A stretch of DNA of 64,000 nucleotides from JAPOXK01 sp965220315 (GCA_965220315.1 CBDCPP010000001.1:1054001-1118000); one strand, 5' to 3'. Positions 31,404-40,600 are shown, numbered from the stretch's first letter. Notes: a model not told the origin generated them from the sequence alone. A program made the numbers and translations.

Positions 31404-32351
31404 TTAGGTCAGGAGCGTCCCCGGCGCCACACCCGCCGCTGCAGCCCACTCAACTGCCGGCACCCGCTTTCCACCTTCCGCCCTCGCCGTATCCACCCGC
31501 ACGGCTCCCCGGCCGCAGCGAATCGTTAGTCCTGCTGCTTCCACAGCGAGTACGCTTCCCGGTTGTCCTTGCGCTTCCCCGTCAGGATCCGCCTTCCGCG
31601 ATCCGTAGAGTGTCACCTTGCCTGCGACTCCATCCGGCCCGGCAATGGTCGACCACGCCCCAGGCTGCCGGTCGCTCCCACGGATGAAGTCGTGCACCCG
31701 TGGCGCGGCTTGGGACCAGTCGATGCGCGCGACGTCACCTTCCCAAGGTGCTTCGTAAGTCGCCTGGTTCTCATCTTGTGTAATCCGCGGCGCCTCGCCC
31801 TTCGCTACGCGCATCACCGCCTCGGCCAGCGCCTCCACCCCTATGGGAAACAGCCGGTCCCGATAGAGGCTGTTCACGGTGTCGTTCTCGCTGATCGGAC
31901 AGCGTTTCTGGAGCAGCACCGGTCCCGTATCGATTCCGGCGTCCACCCAGAAGACTGTGCAGCCGGTTTCGGCATCTCCTTGCATGATCGCGTGGTTGAT
32001 CGCGCTCCGCCCCCGATGCTTGGGCAACAAACTGGGGTGGTATTGAATCGTCGCTTGCGGCGGGAAATCCAGAACTCGGCTCGGGATGATCTGCGTAACG
32101 AAGGCCATCACGTTGAGCTCCGGCTCGGTCGAGGCATAGGTCGCGAAGACGCTTTCGTCCACGATTCCCTTGCGTTGCCAGCGCTCGGGCTGCGCGCTGC
32201 GGACGCCGTCACCACGCGCGGCCTCCGCGAGAGGGTCAGGACGGCCTGTCTCTGGCGCCGTGAATACGCCGACGATCTCGTGACCGTCATCGCGCAGCCG
32301 CTCGTAGACTGTCGCGCCGAACGCTGCCTGTCCGATGATTGCGATTCGCAT
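31404..32351 (-). CDS. ALDH1L-type 10-formyl-THF hydrolase/formyltransferase, stand-alone
   Basis: 315 residues with the formyltransferase fold: IIGQAAFGATVYERLRDDGH, ELNVMAFVTQIIP, YHPSLLPKHRG (His105) and DAGIDTGPVL (Asp141), the pair used by methionyl-tRNA formyltransferase and by the N-terminal half of 10-formyl-THF dehydrogenase. The pattern GVFTAPETGRPDPLAEAA, ARIDWSQAAP and FIRGSDRQPGAW fits the ALDH1L N-terminal domain better than Fmt. No aldehyde dehydrogenase domain follows. It probably hydrolyses or transfers the formyl group of 10-formyl-THF; Fmt is the alternative. AGGAGG lies 5 nt before the ATG. Confidence 0.85.
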   Translation of the reverse strand: MRIAIIGQAAFGATVYERLRDDGHEIVGVFTAPETGRPDPLAEAARGDGVRSAQPERWQRKGIVDESVFATYASTEPELNVMAFVTQIIPSRVLDFPPQATIQYHPSLLPKHRGRSAINHAIMQGDAETGCTVFWVDAGIDTGPVLLQKRCPISENDTVNSLYRDRLFPIGVEALAEAVMRVAKGEAPRITQDENQATYEAPWEGDVARIDWSQAAPRVHDFIRGSDRQPGAWSTIAGPDGVAGKVTLYGSRKADPDGEAQGQPGSVLAVEAAGLTIRCGRGAVRVDTARAEGGKRVPAVEWAAAAGVAPGTLLT

Positions 32352-32432
32352 GCCCGCCTCCTGAGCCGACTATCTGCAAGGAAGCCTGAGGCTATGAGTC
32401 GGCGCGCAACGCGGTCAACGCAACTCTCGGCA

Positions 32433-33167
32433 TCATGTCTGTTCCCCAGTCACCTCGCGAAGCTCACCGTCGTGCATAGCGAACACCCGCTTGGCCCGCC
32501 GCGCCAGCACCGCGTTGTGAGTCACCATCACCACAGTCTGTCCACCCGCATTCAGTTCCTCCAACAGCGCAACAACTTCTTCGCCCGTCTTTGAATCCAG
32601 GTTTCCGGTTGGCTCATCGGCGAGGAGTACCGCTGGCTGGTTCGCGAGCGCCCGTGCGATCGCGACGCGTTGGCGCTCCCCGCCCGAGAGGTTCCCGGGG
32701 CGATGCTGCAAACGCTCTCCTAGCCCTACCGCCCGCAACAGAGCCTCCGCACGTTTGCGCCGATCGCTCTTTGGCACTCCCGCCAGTTGCAACACGATCT
32801 CCACGTTCTCGCGGGTCGTCAGCGAGTGCAGCAGGTTGAATGTCTGGAAAATAAACCCCAATGTGTTAAGCCGCCGCTTAGCTCGTGCTTCCTCACCGAG
32901 TTGGCTCGTCGGCGCGCCTTGAAGGTGCACTTCCCCACGCGAGGGTGAGTCGATTAATCCTAGTAGGTGCAGCAGGGTCGACTTCCCGCTTCCACTCGGT
33001 CCCACTACGGCGACAAAGTCACCCGCTTGGACTTCGAGATTTACAGTGCGCAACGCCTGCACATCGCTTGCCCCTACTCGAAAGCTGCGACTTAACCCCC
33101 GCGCTGCCAGCACGGGGGTGCCTTTCCGCTTCGGTCGCGATTTGCGGTTAGGCCAGAGCCAAGCCAT
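32433..33167 (-). CDS. MacB/LolD-type ABC transporter ATPase
   Basis: 244 residues. Walker A GPSGSGKST, signature LSGGERQR, Walker B VLLADEPTG and switch His in MVTHN are all present. The N-terminal layout (ALRTVNLEVQAGDFVAV) is that of the MacB/LolD/FtsE exporter-type ATPases. It follows the FtsX-like permease by 4 nt and forms a two-component system with it. Confidence 0.94.
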   Translation of the reverse strand: MAWLWPNRKSRPKRKGTPVLAARGLSRSFRVGASDVQALRTVNLEVQAGDFVAVVGPSGSGKSTLLHLLGLIDSPSRGEVHLQGAPTSQLGEEARAKRRLNTLGFIFQTFNLLHSLTTRENVEIVLQLAGVPKSDRRKRAEALLRAVGLGERLQHRPGNLSGGERQRVAIARALANQPAVLLADEPTGNLDSKTGEEVVALLEELNAGGQTVVMVTHNAVLARRAKRVFAMHDGELREVTGEQT

Positions 33168-33171
33168 CGGA

Positions 33172-34392
33172 CTACTCGTATCGCAGCGCGACGATCGGGT
33201 CGACCCGTAGCGCGCGCGCCGCAGGCAATATCGCAGCCAATAGCCCCAATGAAGTTAGTAACCCGACCGACTGCGCCTCGATCCGCGGGTTCTGAATCGC
33301 GGCTGCGTCCGGTCCCAATGCCTTCATGATCACCAGACGCGAGATAGGAACTCCGAGTGCCGATCCTGCCAGCGCTACGAGTAAGGCCTCCGCTAAGATC
33401 ATGCCCGTGATCGCGCTACCCGGCGCACCGATTGCTCGGAGCGTCCCCAGCTCCTTCGTCCGTTCTAACACTGCTACGAACATGACCACCGTGATGAGCA
33501 GTGCTGCCACGATCACCGCCGTCCAGCGCACCACCCGAAAGAACTGCTGCGTGCGGTCCAGCAGCTGCCGTGCATTGGCCGTCAGCTGCTGATCGCTTAT
33601 CACCATGAGCGCCGGGTACGATGCCTCCAGCTCAGCTTCCAACTCCGCAACGTCCTTTGTTCGCCGCGGTGTCACGATCGCGGCGTTAACTGTCTCCGTT
33701 TGTCCCAAGAGTGTTCGTGCCGACTCCAAGGGCATCACGACACACGAACGCAGAAGTTGGTTCGTCTGTGGTTCGATGATCCCTACCACCCGGAACGGCG
33801 TCCCGCGGATCTCTAAGCTGCTTCCTGGTGCCGCCAGTGCTATCGGCCCGATCGGCGATTCGACTTTGGTAGTCGCCGAGGCCTGAGGCGCCAGGTAGCG
33901 CGCTGCTAGCACTCCGAGGATGACCGGCGCCGGCTCATGCGCAGCAACGCTGCTGTCCGGTGGAAGGCGATTGCTCCCGAGCATCGCCGGCGCGCCGGCC
34001 AGGAAAGCGTCCTCCCGGCCCGTCTCCAGTCCCACCACCAACGCCTCCGGTGGCGCTGTTGCGAATGGCGGTGGCGCCAGCACCGCGAACGATACCGCCG
34101 TGGACTCCGGCCGCTGTACGTGATCCGAGGACAGGACTCGCTCCACGGCCTCGAGCGGGATCGAAGACGAGATGGGTGGCCACTCGATCCCGGTCATTCC
34201 AGCAGCGCTCCGCGACTGGATCACCAGGCGCCCGGTAAACCGCTGCATTTGCATGTCCAAGTCTTCGGAGATGAATCGCATCACCGTCGTCACTACGATG
34301 TGGAGATTCACGCAGACGCCAAACCCGGCCACGGTCAGAAGTGTCCGCAGCTTCTTTGATAAGAGATTCCCTGTAACGACGCTCAGCAGCAC
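33172..34392 (-). CDS. FtsX/MacB-type ABC permease
   Basis: 406 residues: an N-terminal membrane helix (about 12-35), a large extracytoplasmic domain (about 40-285) and three C-terminal helices with LERTKELGTLRAIGAPGSAI, the FtsX-fold coupling region. It works with the ATPase immediately downstream. The substrate could be a lipoprotein, peptide or drug; unknown. GTG start at 34392 with TAGCAT exactly 6 nt upstream and no ribosome-binding site fits leaderless expression. Confidence 0.9.
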   Translation of the reverse strand: MLLSVVTGNLLSKKLRTLLTVAGFGVCVNLHIVVTTVMRFISEDLDMQMQRFTGRLVIQSRSAAGMTGIEWPPISSSIPLEAVERVLSSDHVQRPESTAVSFAVLAPPPFATAPPEALVVGLETGREDAFLAGAPAMLGSNRLPPDSSVAAHEPAPVILGVLAARYLAPQASATTKVESPIGPIALAAPGSSLEIRGTPFRVVGIIEPQTNQLLRSCVVMPLESARTLLGQTETVNAAIVTPRRTKDVAELEAELEASYPALMVISDQQLTANARQLLDRTQQFFRVVRWTAVIVAALLITVVMFVAVLERTKELGTLRAIGAPGSAITGMILAEALLVALAGSALGVPISRLVIMKALGPDAAAIQNPRIEAQSVGLLTSLGLLAAILPAARALRVDPIVALRYE

Positions 34393-34398
34393 TCACCG

Positions 34399-34404
34399 AT
34401 GCTA
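34399..34404 (-). promoter_or_regulatory. -10 element, leaderless type
   Basis: Minus strand TAGCAT, then CGGTGA (6 nt), then GTG at 34392. Confidence 0.5.
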
Positions 34405-34471
34405 TCTGTCTCGCAGGATCTGAGCAGCCGCTACACGGGCCGCGGCGACCAGGAGAGGGGAGAGATCTCGC

Positions 34472-34813
34472 CTACGCATCCTGCAAATGGCAGAAAAACT
34501 GCCGCCGCTCGGGAGGTCCGGTCATGTGGTCTAGGCGCACCGCGACCTCGCAACCGCTATCGAGCCGCAGCGTCAAGTTTGGCTTGTCTTGGTAAACCAG
34601 CATCTCCAGCGCGCCTTGGGGTAACACCGCAGATAGTTGCACGCTGTATGCCTCCTCAAGGTGTGCGGGGCGGCGCGGGTCGCAACGCCCGTGCGCTACC
34701 GTCGATGCATCAGGTGTAAGGATGGTGCAATCAGTTGTGTCGGGAAGAACCGCAGCGAGGTCAATAGAGGGATCAGCGGCCGCGAGGCTTGGGCGAGTGG
34801 GTACGCTCGTCAT
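34472..34813 (-). CDS. Hypothetical protein, 113 aa
   Basis: No family recognised. The second half is beta-rich and acidic (YSVQLSAVLPQGALEMLVYQ, LRLDSGCEVAVRLDHMTG), compatible with a small PilZ- or SH3-like barrel, but this is only an impression. The expression signals are unusually clear: TTGAGGAG about 6 nt before ATG 34813, and a TTGACA/AAGAAT promoter upstream with a 12-bp palindrome in its spacer, so the gene is likely real and regulated. Confidence 0.6.
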   Translation of the reverse strand: MTSVPTRPSLAAADPSIDLAAVLPDTTDCTILTPDASTVAHGRCDPRRPAHLEEAYSVQLSAVLPQGALEMLVYQDKPNLTLRLDSGCEVAVRLDHMTGPPERRQFFCHLQDA

Positions 34814-34851
34814 GAGGGCTCCTCAAGAAGCCCAGCCACCAAACTGCTTAC

Positions 34852-34880
34852 ATTCTTTAACGTTAAATTCGATCTGTCAA
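34852..34880 (-). promoter_or_regulatory. Promoter of the 113-aa protein gene
   Basis: Minus strand TTGACA (34875-34880), 17 nt, AAGAAT (34852-34857). Consensus -35 and 4 of 6 at -10; start of transcription expected near 34845, giving a leader of about 30 nt with a good ribosome-binding site. Confidence 0.6.
34856..34867. promoter_or_regulatory. Palindromic operator candidate
   Basis: TTTAACGTTAAA, a perfect 12-bp palindrome lying between the -35 and -10 elements. A protein bound here would block RNA polymerase. Confidence 0.5.
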
Positions 34881-35022
34881 TGGACCCACCTCGCTAGACC
34901 ATCGCTTTTGAGGAGTGGGCAGATCCGCCAGTCGTCATTGGTCACGGCGATCGTCTAGAGACCACGCTGGTGGATCAGTATGACTAGCGGCACCGATCCG
35001 CATCGGCCATACTGCTCCGGTT

Positions 35023-35982
35023 ATGGGTACCCGACTCAAAGGCCGTGTTGCCATCGTTACTGGTGCTGGCCGCGGTATCGGTCGTGGCGAGGCGCTCCTG
35101 CTTGCTTCCGAGGGAGCCAAAGTCGTCGTGAACGACTTCGGCGGTGTACAGACTGGCGAAGGCGGTGGGAGCAGCGCCCCCGCCGATCAAGTCGTCGACG
35201 AGATCAAGGCGACTGGGGGAACTGCGCTCGCTAACTACGACTCTGTTGCGGAGACCGACGGCGCCGACCATCTCATTCAGACTGCATTGGACGCTTTTGG
35301 ACGCCTCGATATCCTCGTGAACAACGCCGGCATCATCCGTGACCGCATGGTCTACAACATCCCTGAGGAGGAGTGGGATCGCGTTCAGGGAGTGCACTTG
35401 AAAGGGCACTTCAACTGCATCCGCGCCGCAGCGCCCATCTTGCGCGCACAGCGTTCCGGCCGCATCGTCAACACTTCGTCGGAAGCTGGGCTGGGCAGCA
35501 TGGGCCAAGCTGCCTACGGCTCCGCGAAGGAGGGAATCGTCGGCCTTACACGTACGGTGGCCAAGGACCTTGGGCGCTACGGTGTCACCTGCAACGCCAT
35601 TCGACCCCGCGCTTCCACTCGCATGACCGAGAACCCCGAGCTCAAGGATGCGACGGTACGCATGGGTGAACTCCGCAAGCGCCCCGGGCAGTTCGCAGTT
35701 CCTGAACAGGAGGATTTTCTCATCGTGGGCGGGGGACCCGATCCCCAGATCCACAGGGCTGAGAACGTCGCTCCCATCGTTGTCTGGCTCTGTACGGACA
35801 AGGCCGCCAAGATCAACGGCCACACTTTTCTCGCTGGGGGCTACGCGATTGGCCTCTATGAGGAACCCTACATTGAGGCCGAGATGGTCTGCCGAGATGG
35901 CTGGTCTGTCGACGCGATCGACGCTGCGGTTCCTACGACTTTCCTTGCCCGCGACATGAACCCTCAGCTCTTCGACGAGTAA
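35023..35982 (+). CDS. Short-chain dehydrogenase/reductase (MFE-2-like)
   Basis: 319 residues. TGAGRGIGRGEALLLASEGAK (cofactor loop), NNAGI, Ser in NTSSEAG, and Tyr-xxx-Lys in YGSAKEG form the SDR catalytic set. The segment VVVNDFGG with acidic residue at the end of strand 2 suggests NAD(H). The extra segment after strand 2 and the long C-terminus resemble the 3-hydroxyacyl-CoA dehydrogenase domain of peroxisomal multifunctional enzyme 2. It is followed 5 nt later by a close paralogue. Probable role: oxidation of 3-hydroxyacyl-CoA or similar alcohol. Confidence 0.9.
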   Translation: MGTRLKGRVAIVTGAGRGIGRGEALLLASEGAKVVVNDFGGVQTGEGGGSSAPADQVVDEIKATGGTALANYDSVAETDGADHLIQTALDAFGRLDILVNNAGIIRDRMVYNIPEEEWDRVQGVHLKGHFNCIRAAAPILRAQRSGRIVNTSSEAGLGSMGQAAYGSAKEGIVGLTRTVAKDLGRYGVTCNAIRPRASTRMTENPELKDATVRMGELRKRPGQFAVPEQEDFLIVGGGPDPQIHRAENVAPIVVWLCTDKAAKINGHTFLAGGYAIGLYEEPYIEAEMVCRDGWSVDAIDAAVPTTFLARDMNPQLFDE

Positions 35983-35987
35983 CAGTG

Positions 35988-36950
35988 ATGGCCAACCGAT
36001 TGCAGGACCGCGTCGCGCTCGTCACCGGAGCTGGCGGCGGTATCGGCCGCGCAGAGGCTTTGGCCCTCGCTGCTGAGGGCGCCAAGGTAGTCGTGAACGA
36101 CATTGGCGCGAGCGTTACTGGCGTCGACGATCAGGCTAGCCGTGCTCCGGCGGAGCAGGTTGCCGCAGAGATCAAGCAGGCCGGCGGTGAGGCTGTGCCC
36201 AATTTCGATTCCGTCGCCGACTACAAAGCCGCAGAGCACATGATCCAGGCTGCGCTCGATGCCTTCGGCCGCCTCGATATCCTCGTCAATAATGCTGGTG
36301 TTCTCCAAGAGCAGATGGTCTGGAGGATCAGCGATGAGCAGTGGAATCGTGAACATGGCGTTCACCTCAAGGGCGCGTTTCACACTATTCGGTTCGCCGC
36401 ACAGGTCTTCCGCCAACAGAAGTCCGGCCGCATCGTCAATACTGCCTCGCCGGCCGGGCTCGGCGCCATGGGCCATGCCTCCTACGCCTCGGCGAAGGAG
36501 GGCGCCGTCGGTTTGACCCGTACGGTGGCCAAGGATCTGGGCCGCTACGGCGTGACCTGCAACGCCATCCGTCCCGCCGCACGCACACGCATGACCGTGA
36601 ACCCTGAACTCGAGGCGAACCTCGAGCGTATGCGCGAGATGCGCACCCGCCCCGGCCAGTTCGCCGACCCCATGCTTGAAGAGATCGTCCTGGCTGGCGA
36701 AGGTCTCAAGGCCGAACTTTTCCACCCCGGCAACGTCGCTTCTTTTGTCGTCTGGCTGTGTACCGACGCCGCTCGCCGGATCAATGGACGCACTTTCTTC
36801 GTGGGCGGCGATCGCATCGGCCTTTACTCAGAGCCGAGCGTGAAGTCGGTGCTTTGCAACGACGGTCCCTGGGTCCTTGACGCCATAGACGCCCTCTTCG
36901 ATGCCAGCTTCCTCTCTGACGACATGAACTCCAATGTGCCGGAGCAGTAA
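35988..36950 (+). CDS. Short-chain dehydrogenase/reductase, tandem paralogue
   Basis: 320 residues, co-linear along its whole length with the preceding SDR (VNDIGASVTGVDDQ, NNAGVLQEQMVW, YASAKEGAVGLTRTVAKDLG, and the shared C-terminal RINGRTFFVGG). The pair looks like a tandem duplication that has diverged in the substrate loop. ATG 35988 is preceded by an in-frame GTG at 35985. A strong palindromic terminator follows at 36983-37006. Confidence 0.9.
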   Translation: MANRLQDRVALVTGAGGGIGRAEALALAAEGAKVVVNDIGASVTGVDDQASRAPAEQVAAEIKQAGGEAVPNFDSVADYKAAEHMIQAALDAFGRLDILVNNAGVLQEQMVWRISDEQWNREHGVHLKGAFHTIRFAAQVFRQQKSGRIVNTASPAGLGAMGHASYASAKEGAVGLTRTVAKDLGRYGVTCNAIRPAARTRMTVNPELEANLERMREMRTRPGQFADPMLEEIVLAGEGLKAELFHPGNVASFVVWLCTDAARRINGRTFFVGGDRIGLYSEPSVKSVLCNDGPWVLDAIDALFDASFLSDDMNSNVPEQ

Positions 36951-36982
36951 CGCGGAGGGTTGCACGGCAACTCTGTGAGTAC

Positions 36983-37006
36983 GAAAGCCCGCGTACGCGG
37001 GCTTTC
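36983..37006. terminator. Bidirectional terminator hairpin
   Basis: GAAAGCCCGCG - TA - CGCGGGCTTTC, a perfect 11-bp inverted repeat between the tandem SDR genes and the convergent small membrane protein gene. Confidence 0.75.
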
Positions 37007-37029
37007 GGTTCGGTGCCGTGGGAGGATTT

Positions 37030-37377
37030 TTAGATCTCCAGCATCCCCGTCTCACCCTGATCCGCTTGGTCGTAAGGCTCCGTGCCACCACCTTTGCGCG
37101 CGCCGAAGTAGATAAAGCCGCCCAATCCTAGGCCCAGTACCAGTCCCACCCCAACGATGATCCAGATCAGCCACTGGTCGAAGCCGTTAGCGTTTGAGCT
37201 TAAGTGCTGGTTTCCCGCGCCGAGGTTAACGGCGATCGCGTTCACCACCACGAAAAGGATCCCGTTCACAATCAGTGCCGGGCCCACGACAGCTGCCTTG
37301 ATATAGATCGGCTGGCGCATAAACCACTGCAATACCTCCAGCAGATCCTGTAGCAGCTTCCCCATCATCTGTTCCAT
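37030..37377 (-). CDS. Small two-helix membrane protein, 115 aa
   Basis: An amphipathic N-terminus (MEQMMGKLLQDLLEVLQWF), one membrane helix (about 26-48), a polar loop (GAGNQHLSSNANGFD), a second Gly/Val-rich helix (about 68-92) and an acidic tail. No family recognised. GAGGAA 9 nt before the ATG supports the start. Confidence 0.65.
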   Translation of the reverse strand: MEQMMGKLLQDLLEVLQWFMRQPIYIKAAVVGPALIVNGILFVVVNAIAVNLGAGNQHLSSNANGFDQWLIWIIVGVGLVLGLGLGGFIYFGARKGGGTEPYDQADQGETGMLEI

Positions 37378-37431
37378 CGGCAGTTCCTCTGTAGGGCAGT
37401 ATTACCCCGTGCGGGCGATTGCGTCTAGCCG

Positions 37432-38406
37432 CTAGAGTCCCGGCCGCGCATCGCCTTCCGCCGCCACCGCGTAGGCACCGATGTCTCCGCCTCGCCCCAG
37501 ATTCGGGTCTTCCAAGCGCGGCAACATTTCCGCCTCCGCTCGCCGGAACAGTTGGTCGGCGTCCCAGACTTGGTCGTCGTCGCTACGCATAAGGAACTTT
37601 TCGTGCGGGTGGCTGTATAGGATCACGTCGTACCCTCGCACGCCGAAAGCTTGCCCCGTCACCGCTTGGGCCTCGTCGGATGCTAGATACAGAATCCAGC
37701 GTGCGACGTTGATGGGGTCCCGGCGCGTCCCCACATTCGCCTCTGATGCCACGATTCCTTGCTCTTGCTGCTGCTTCATCGCCTGCGGCGTTCGATCCAT
37801 CAACCGGGTCGAAGCTGCCGGTAGGATCGCGTTGCAAGTCACGTTATAGCGCCCGAGTGCGTTCGCGCAGGAGCGCATAAATGACCACACTCCTCCCTTC
37901 GCTGCTGCATAGTTCGGTTGCCCCGGCGCCCCGAACATCGCGTTCGAGGAGATGAAGATCAGGCGGCCGCTGCGCTGCTGCCGGAATACTTGCGAGGCAT
38001 ACTTGGTTAAGGCGAAGTGGCCCTTCAGGTGCACTGCGACGACATCATCCCATTCGGATTCCGTCATGTTGAATACCATGCGCTCACGCAGGATCCCCGC
38101 GCAGCAGACGGCGATATCCACTTGCCCGAAGGCGTCGATCGCTTGCTGGACCAATTGCTCGCCTGTCGCCATTTCGGCCACGTTGCCAGCGTTCGCAACT
38201 GCTTGCCCGCCCATCGCTTGGATCTCGGCGACCACCTGCTCTGCTGGTTCGCTGCTTTGCTCGCCTATCTCGTTGGGTGGCCCGCCATAGTCGTTGACGA
38301 CCACTTTGGCACCATGCTCCGCGAAGAGCAGCGCTACCGCACGCCCGATCCCACTCCCTGCTCCGGTGACAATCGCCACCTTGTCTTCGAGCCGCTTTTT
38401 CGCCAT
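37432..38406 (-). CDS. Short-chain dehydrogenase/reductase
   Basis: 324 residues. VTGAGSGIGRAVALLFAEHGAK, CCAGIL, Ser in FISSNAMFG and YAAAK give a complete SDR set. It has the same extra segment after VVVNDYGGPP as the two SDRs at 35-37 kb, so all three are one subfamily, although this copy is on the opposite strand. ATG 38406 with GGAGACGG 7 nt upstream was chosen over a start at 38520. Confidence 0.9.
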   Translation of the reverse strand: MAKKRLEDKVAIVTGAGSGIGRAVALLFAEHGAKVVVNDYGGPPNEIGEQSSEPAEQVVAEIQAMGGQAVANAGNVAEMATGEQLVQQAIDAFGQVDIAVCCAGILRERMVFNMTESEWDDVVAVHLKGHFALTKYASQVFRQQRSGRLIFISSNAMFGAPGQPNYAAAKGGVWSFMRSCANALGRYNVTCNAILPAASTRLMDRTPQAMKQQQEQGIVASEANVGTRRDPINVARWILYLASDEAQAVTGQAFGVRGYDVILYSHPHEKFLMRSDDDQVWDADQLFRRAEAEMLPRLEDPNLGRGGDIGAYAVAAEGDARPGL

Positions 38407-38553
38407 GTGCCGTCTCCGAATCTTCCTTCCGGTGATGCTCAGCCGACAACGATGATAGGGCCTGTACCTGTCTGCCGCCGTGCAGGTGGTTCGCAAGGCC
38501 GGTACGCTAGATCTGTACATCGAACAGCGTGAAGGGCGCGCCTACTTCTACCG

Positions 38554-40569
38554 ATGACTCGACCAACCGCCGACCGTCGTCCAGGCCTCTCCAGGCGCGC
38601 GCTTCTCCGCGCCGCCACCGCCGCCGGCGTGGGCGCGTCCGCTTTGGCCCTCGTGGGCTGTGGCGGGGATGATGACGAAGACGTGGTGGAGCAGTCTCCC
38701 GATGAGCTGTCGGCGGCTCAAACTCCGGCCACGACTCCGCCGGAGACGCCCGCGAACGTAGAGGCGGTATCCGAGGAAGAAGCGCCCGTACTCTTGCCCT
38801 CTAATCCTGCCCGGGGCGGCATCATCGGCTGGCCTGCCCAAGTCACGTATGACGGCCACGATCGTTGGGACCCCCACCGCAGCCGCTATAGCGAGACCCA
38901 GATGTGGCTCAGCACCATGTATAGCCGCCTCATCCGCTGGGAGTCGATCTCGCGTGGCACTCTGGAGGCTGATCTCGCTGTCACGCTCCCTGAGGTCCCG
39001 GACGAGGTCACCTATATTTTCCGCATCAATCCGGCTGCACGCTTTTGGGAGACACCGCCGATGGAAGGCCGTGGCGTCACTGCCGAGGATGTGCGGTTCA
39101 CCATCCAGCGGCAGATCGATGCGCGGGACGCGGAAGGCATTCCTGATCCCTTCTTTTTCCGCCAGGCGTCCTACGGCCGCACCGCGGCGGTGGAGGTGAG
39201 CGATGATCACACGATCCGCCTCACCACTGAGGAGCCTGACGCGACTTACCTCACCAATGTTCATGCCGGTCCCTGGGCTTGGATCATCGGAGCCGAGGCC
39301 GCCGAAGAGTTCGGCGACGATTGGCGCGACGCGCCTGACGATCCCTCTCTCAACGCCGGCAGCGGACCTTATCTGCCGGCAGGCTTTAGCCGCGACGATT
39401 CCTTCCAAATCCATCGCTCCGCTAATTGGTGGAAGCCGGATCTCCCTATTTACCCGGAAGGTTGGAACTTCGTTCACGTCGATGCAGTCACTGCCGCCGC
39501 TGCCTACCTCGACGGACAGATTGATGCCATCGACTTCCCCCTAAGCAAAGCTGCTATTGACGAACTCCGCGCCGATTTCCCGCACCACACTGCCTATGAG
39601 CGCCCTGTCCCAAGCGCGATCCAGCTGGGCATGGTCTTCGACAGCGTCGTCGGTGAATTCAACCCCCTGGCGGATGCGCGGTTGGCCCGCGCCATGCACC
39701 TCGCCATCGATCGCTTTGAGCTAATCGAGGCCCTCTACTTTGGCGATGGCCGCCTTTCCGGCCCCATCCCCTGGTTCTTCACGGAGTGGGCGATCCCGGA
39801 GGCCGATCTGCTGGAAGTTCCCGGCTACCGTCCCGATAAAGCGGATGAGCTCACGGAGATCAACGCCCTGGTCAGCGCCGCCGGCGGCGGCGACCTAATC
39901 GGCCGCGTGCCGCTAGTGATACCAGACATCTTCCAGGGCATCTTCCCAGGTATCGCCGACACTATCCAAGCGATGTTTGAGAGGAATCTCGGCCTTGCGA
40001 TCGATATCGATTTCCTTACATACGATGCGCTTTTCACCGGTGTTCGAGAGAAGACGGTACCCGCCTTTATCGGCCTCGGGCCTCTCACGCTCCAGCAATC
40101 CGAGGCAGACCCCAGCAGCCACTGGCTCGACATCGCTCATAGCGAGGGTGGCGCCAACTGGGGGGGCTACAGCAACCCCGCTGTCGACGAACTCCTCGAG
40201 CAAATGCGGAGCACGTTCGATGCCAGTGAGCGCCGCACTCGCGCCCGTCAAATCCAACAGCACCTCTTGGACGATCCCTTCTGGCTCGTCAATATTACGA
40301 ACGGTATCCAACTCGGCATCGCCAAGCCGTACCTCTTCACCGACGAGCATGCCTTGGAATTCGCTTGGTCCGCTCACCACTTCGATAAATCCTGGATCGA
40401 CAGTAGTAATCCGGAATATCCGGAATCACGGATGCTTCCAGCAGAGGCGCCCGTATTCGATCGGGCACGGGAAAATGCAGACACTGCCTCGTCGGATGAC
40501 ACGGATGGCGCCTCAGGTGAAGCGGATTTCCCTGAAGCTATTCCTGAAGCCGCAGACGGAGGCGGCTAA
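38554..40569 (+). CDS. ABC transporter substrate-binding lipoprotein, family 5
   Basis: 671 residues. Twin-Arg LSRRALLRA, hydrophobic core and lipobox ALVGC, then an acidic Asp/Glu-rich linker, then the SBP_bac_5 domain (TYIFRINPAARFWETPP, GSGPYLPAGFSRDD, ARAMHLAIDRFELIEAL). The layout, including WDPHRSRYSETQMW near the start and a C-terminal FAWSAHHFDKSWID, mirrors the paralogue at 7287-9143 (YGWDGHHFEQAWIE). No permease or ATPase genes nearby. An acidic tail of about 50 residues is unique to this copy. Confidence 0.88.
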   Translation: MTRPTADRRPGLSRRALLRAATAAGVGASALALVGCGGDDDEDVVEQSPDELSAAQTPATTPPETPANVEAVSEEEAPVLLPSNPARGGIIGWPAQVTYDGHDRWDPHRSRYSETQMWLSTMYSRLIRWESISRGTLEADLAVTLPEVPDEVTYIFRINPAARFWETPPMEGRGVTAEDVRFTIQRQIDARDAEGIPDPFFFRQASYGRTAAVEVSDDHTIRLTTEEPDATYLTNVHAGPWAWIIGAEAAEEFGDDWRDAPDDPSLNAGSGPYLPAGFSRDDSFQIHRSANWWKPDLPIYPEGWNFVHVDAVTAAAAYLDGQIDAIDFPLSKAAIDELRADFPHHTAYERPVPSAIQLGMVFDSVVGEFNPLADARLARAMHLAIDRFELIEALYFGDGRLSGPIPWFFTEWAIPEADLLEVPGYRPDKADELTEINALVSAAGGGDLIGRVPLVIPDIFQGIFPGIADTIQAMFERNLGLAIDIDFLTYDALFTGVREKTVPAFIGLGPLTLQQSEADPSSHWLDIAHSEGGANWGGYSNPAVDELLEQMRSTFDASERRTRARQIQQHLLDDPFWLVNITNGIQLGIAKPYLFTDEHALEFAWSAHHFDKSWIDSSNPEYPESRMLPAEAPVFDRARENADTASSDDTDGASGEADFPEAIPEAADGGG

Positions 40570-40600
40570 CCGTCTCCGTCTCTATGGCTAGCGACCGAGC

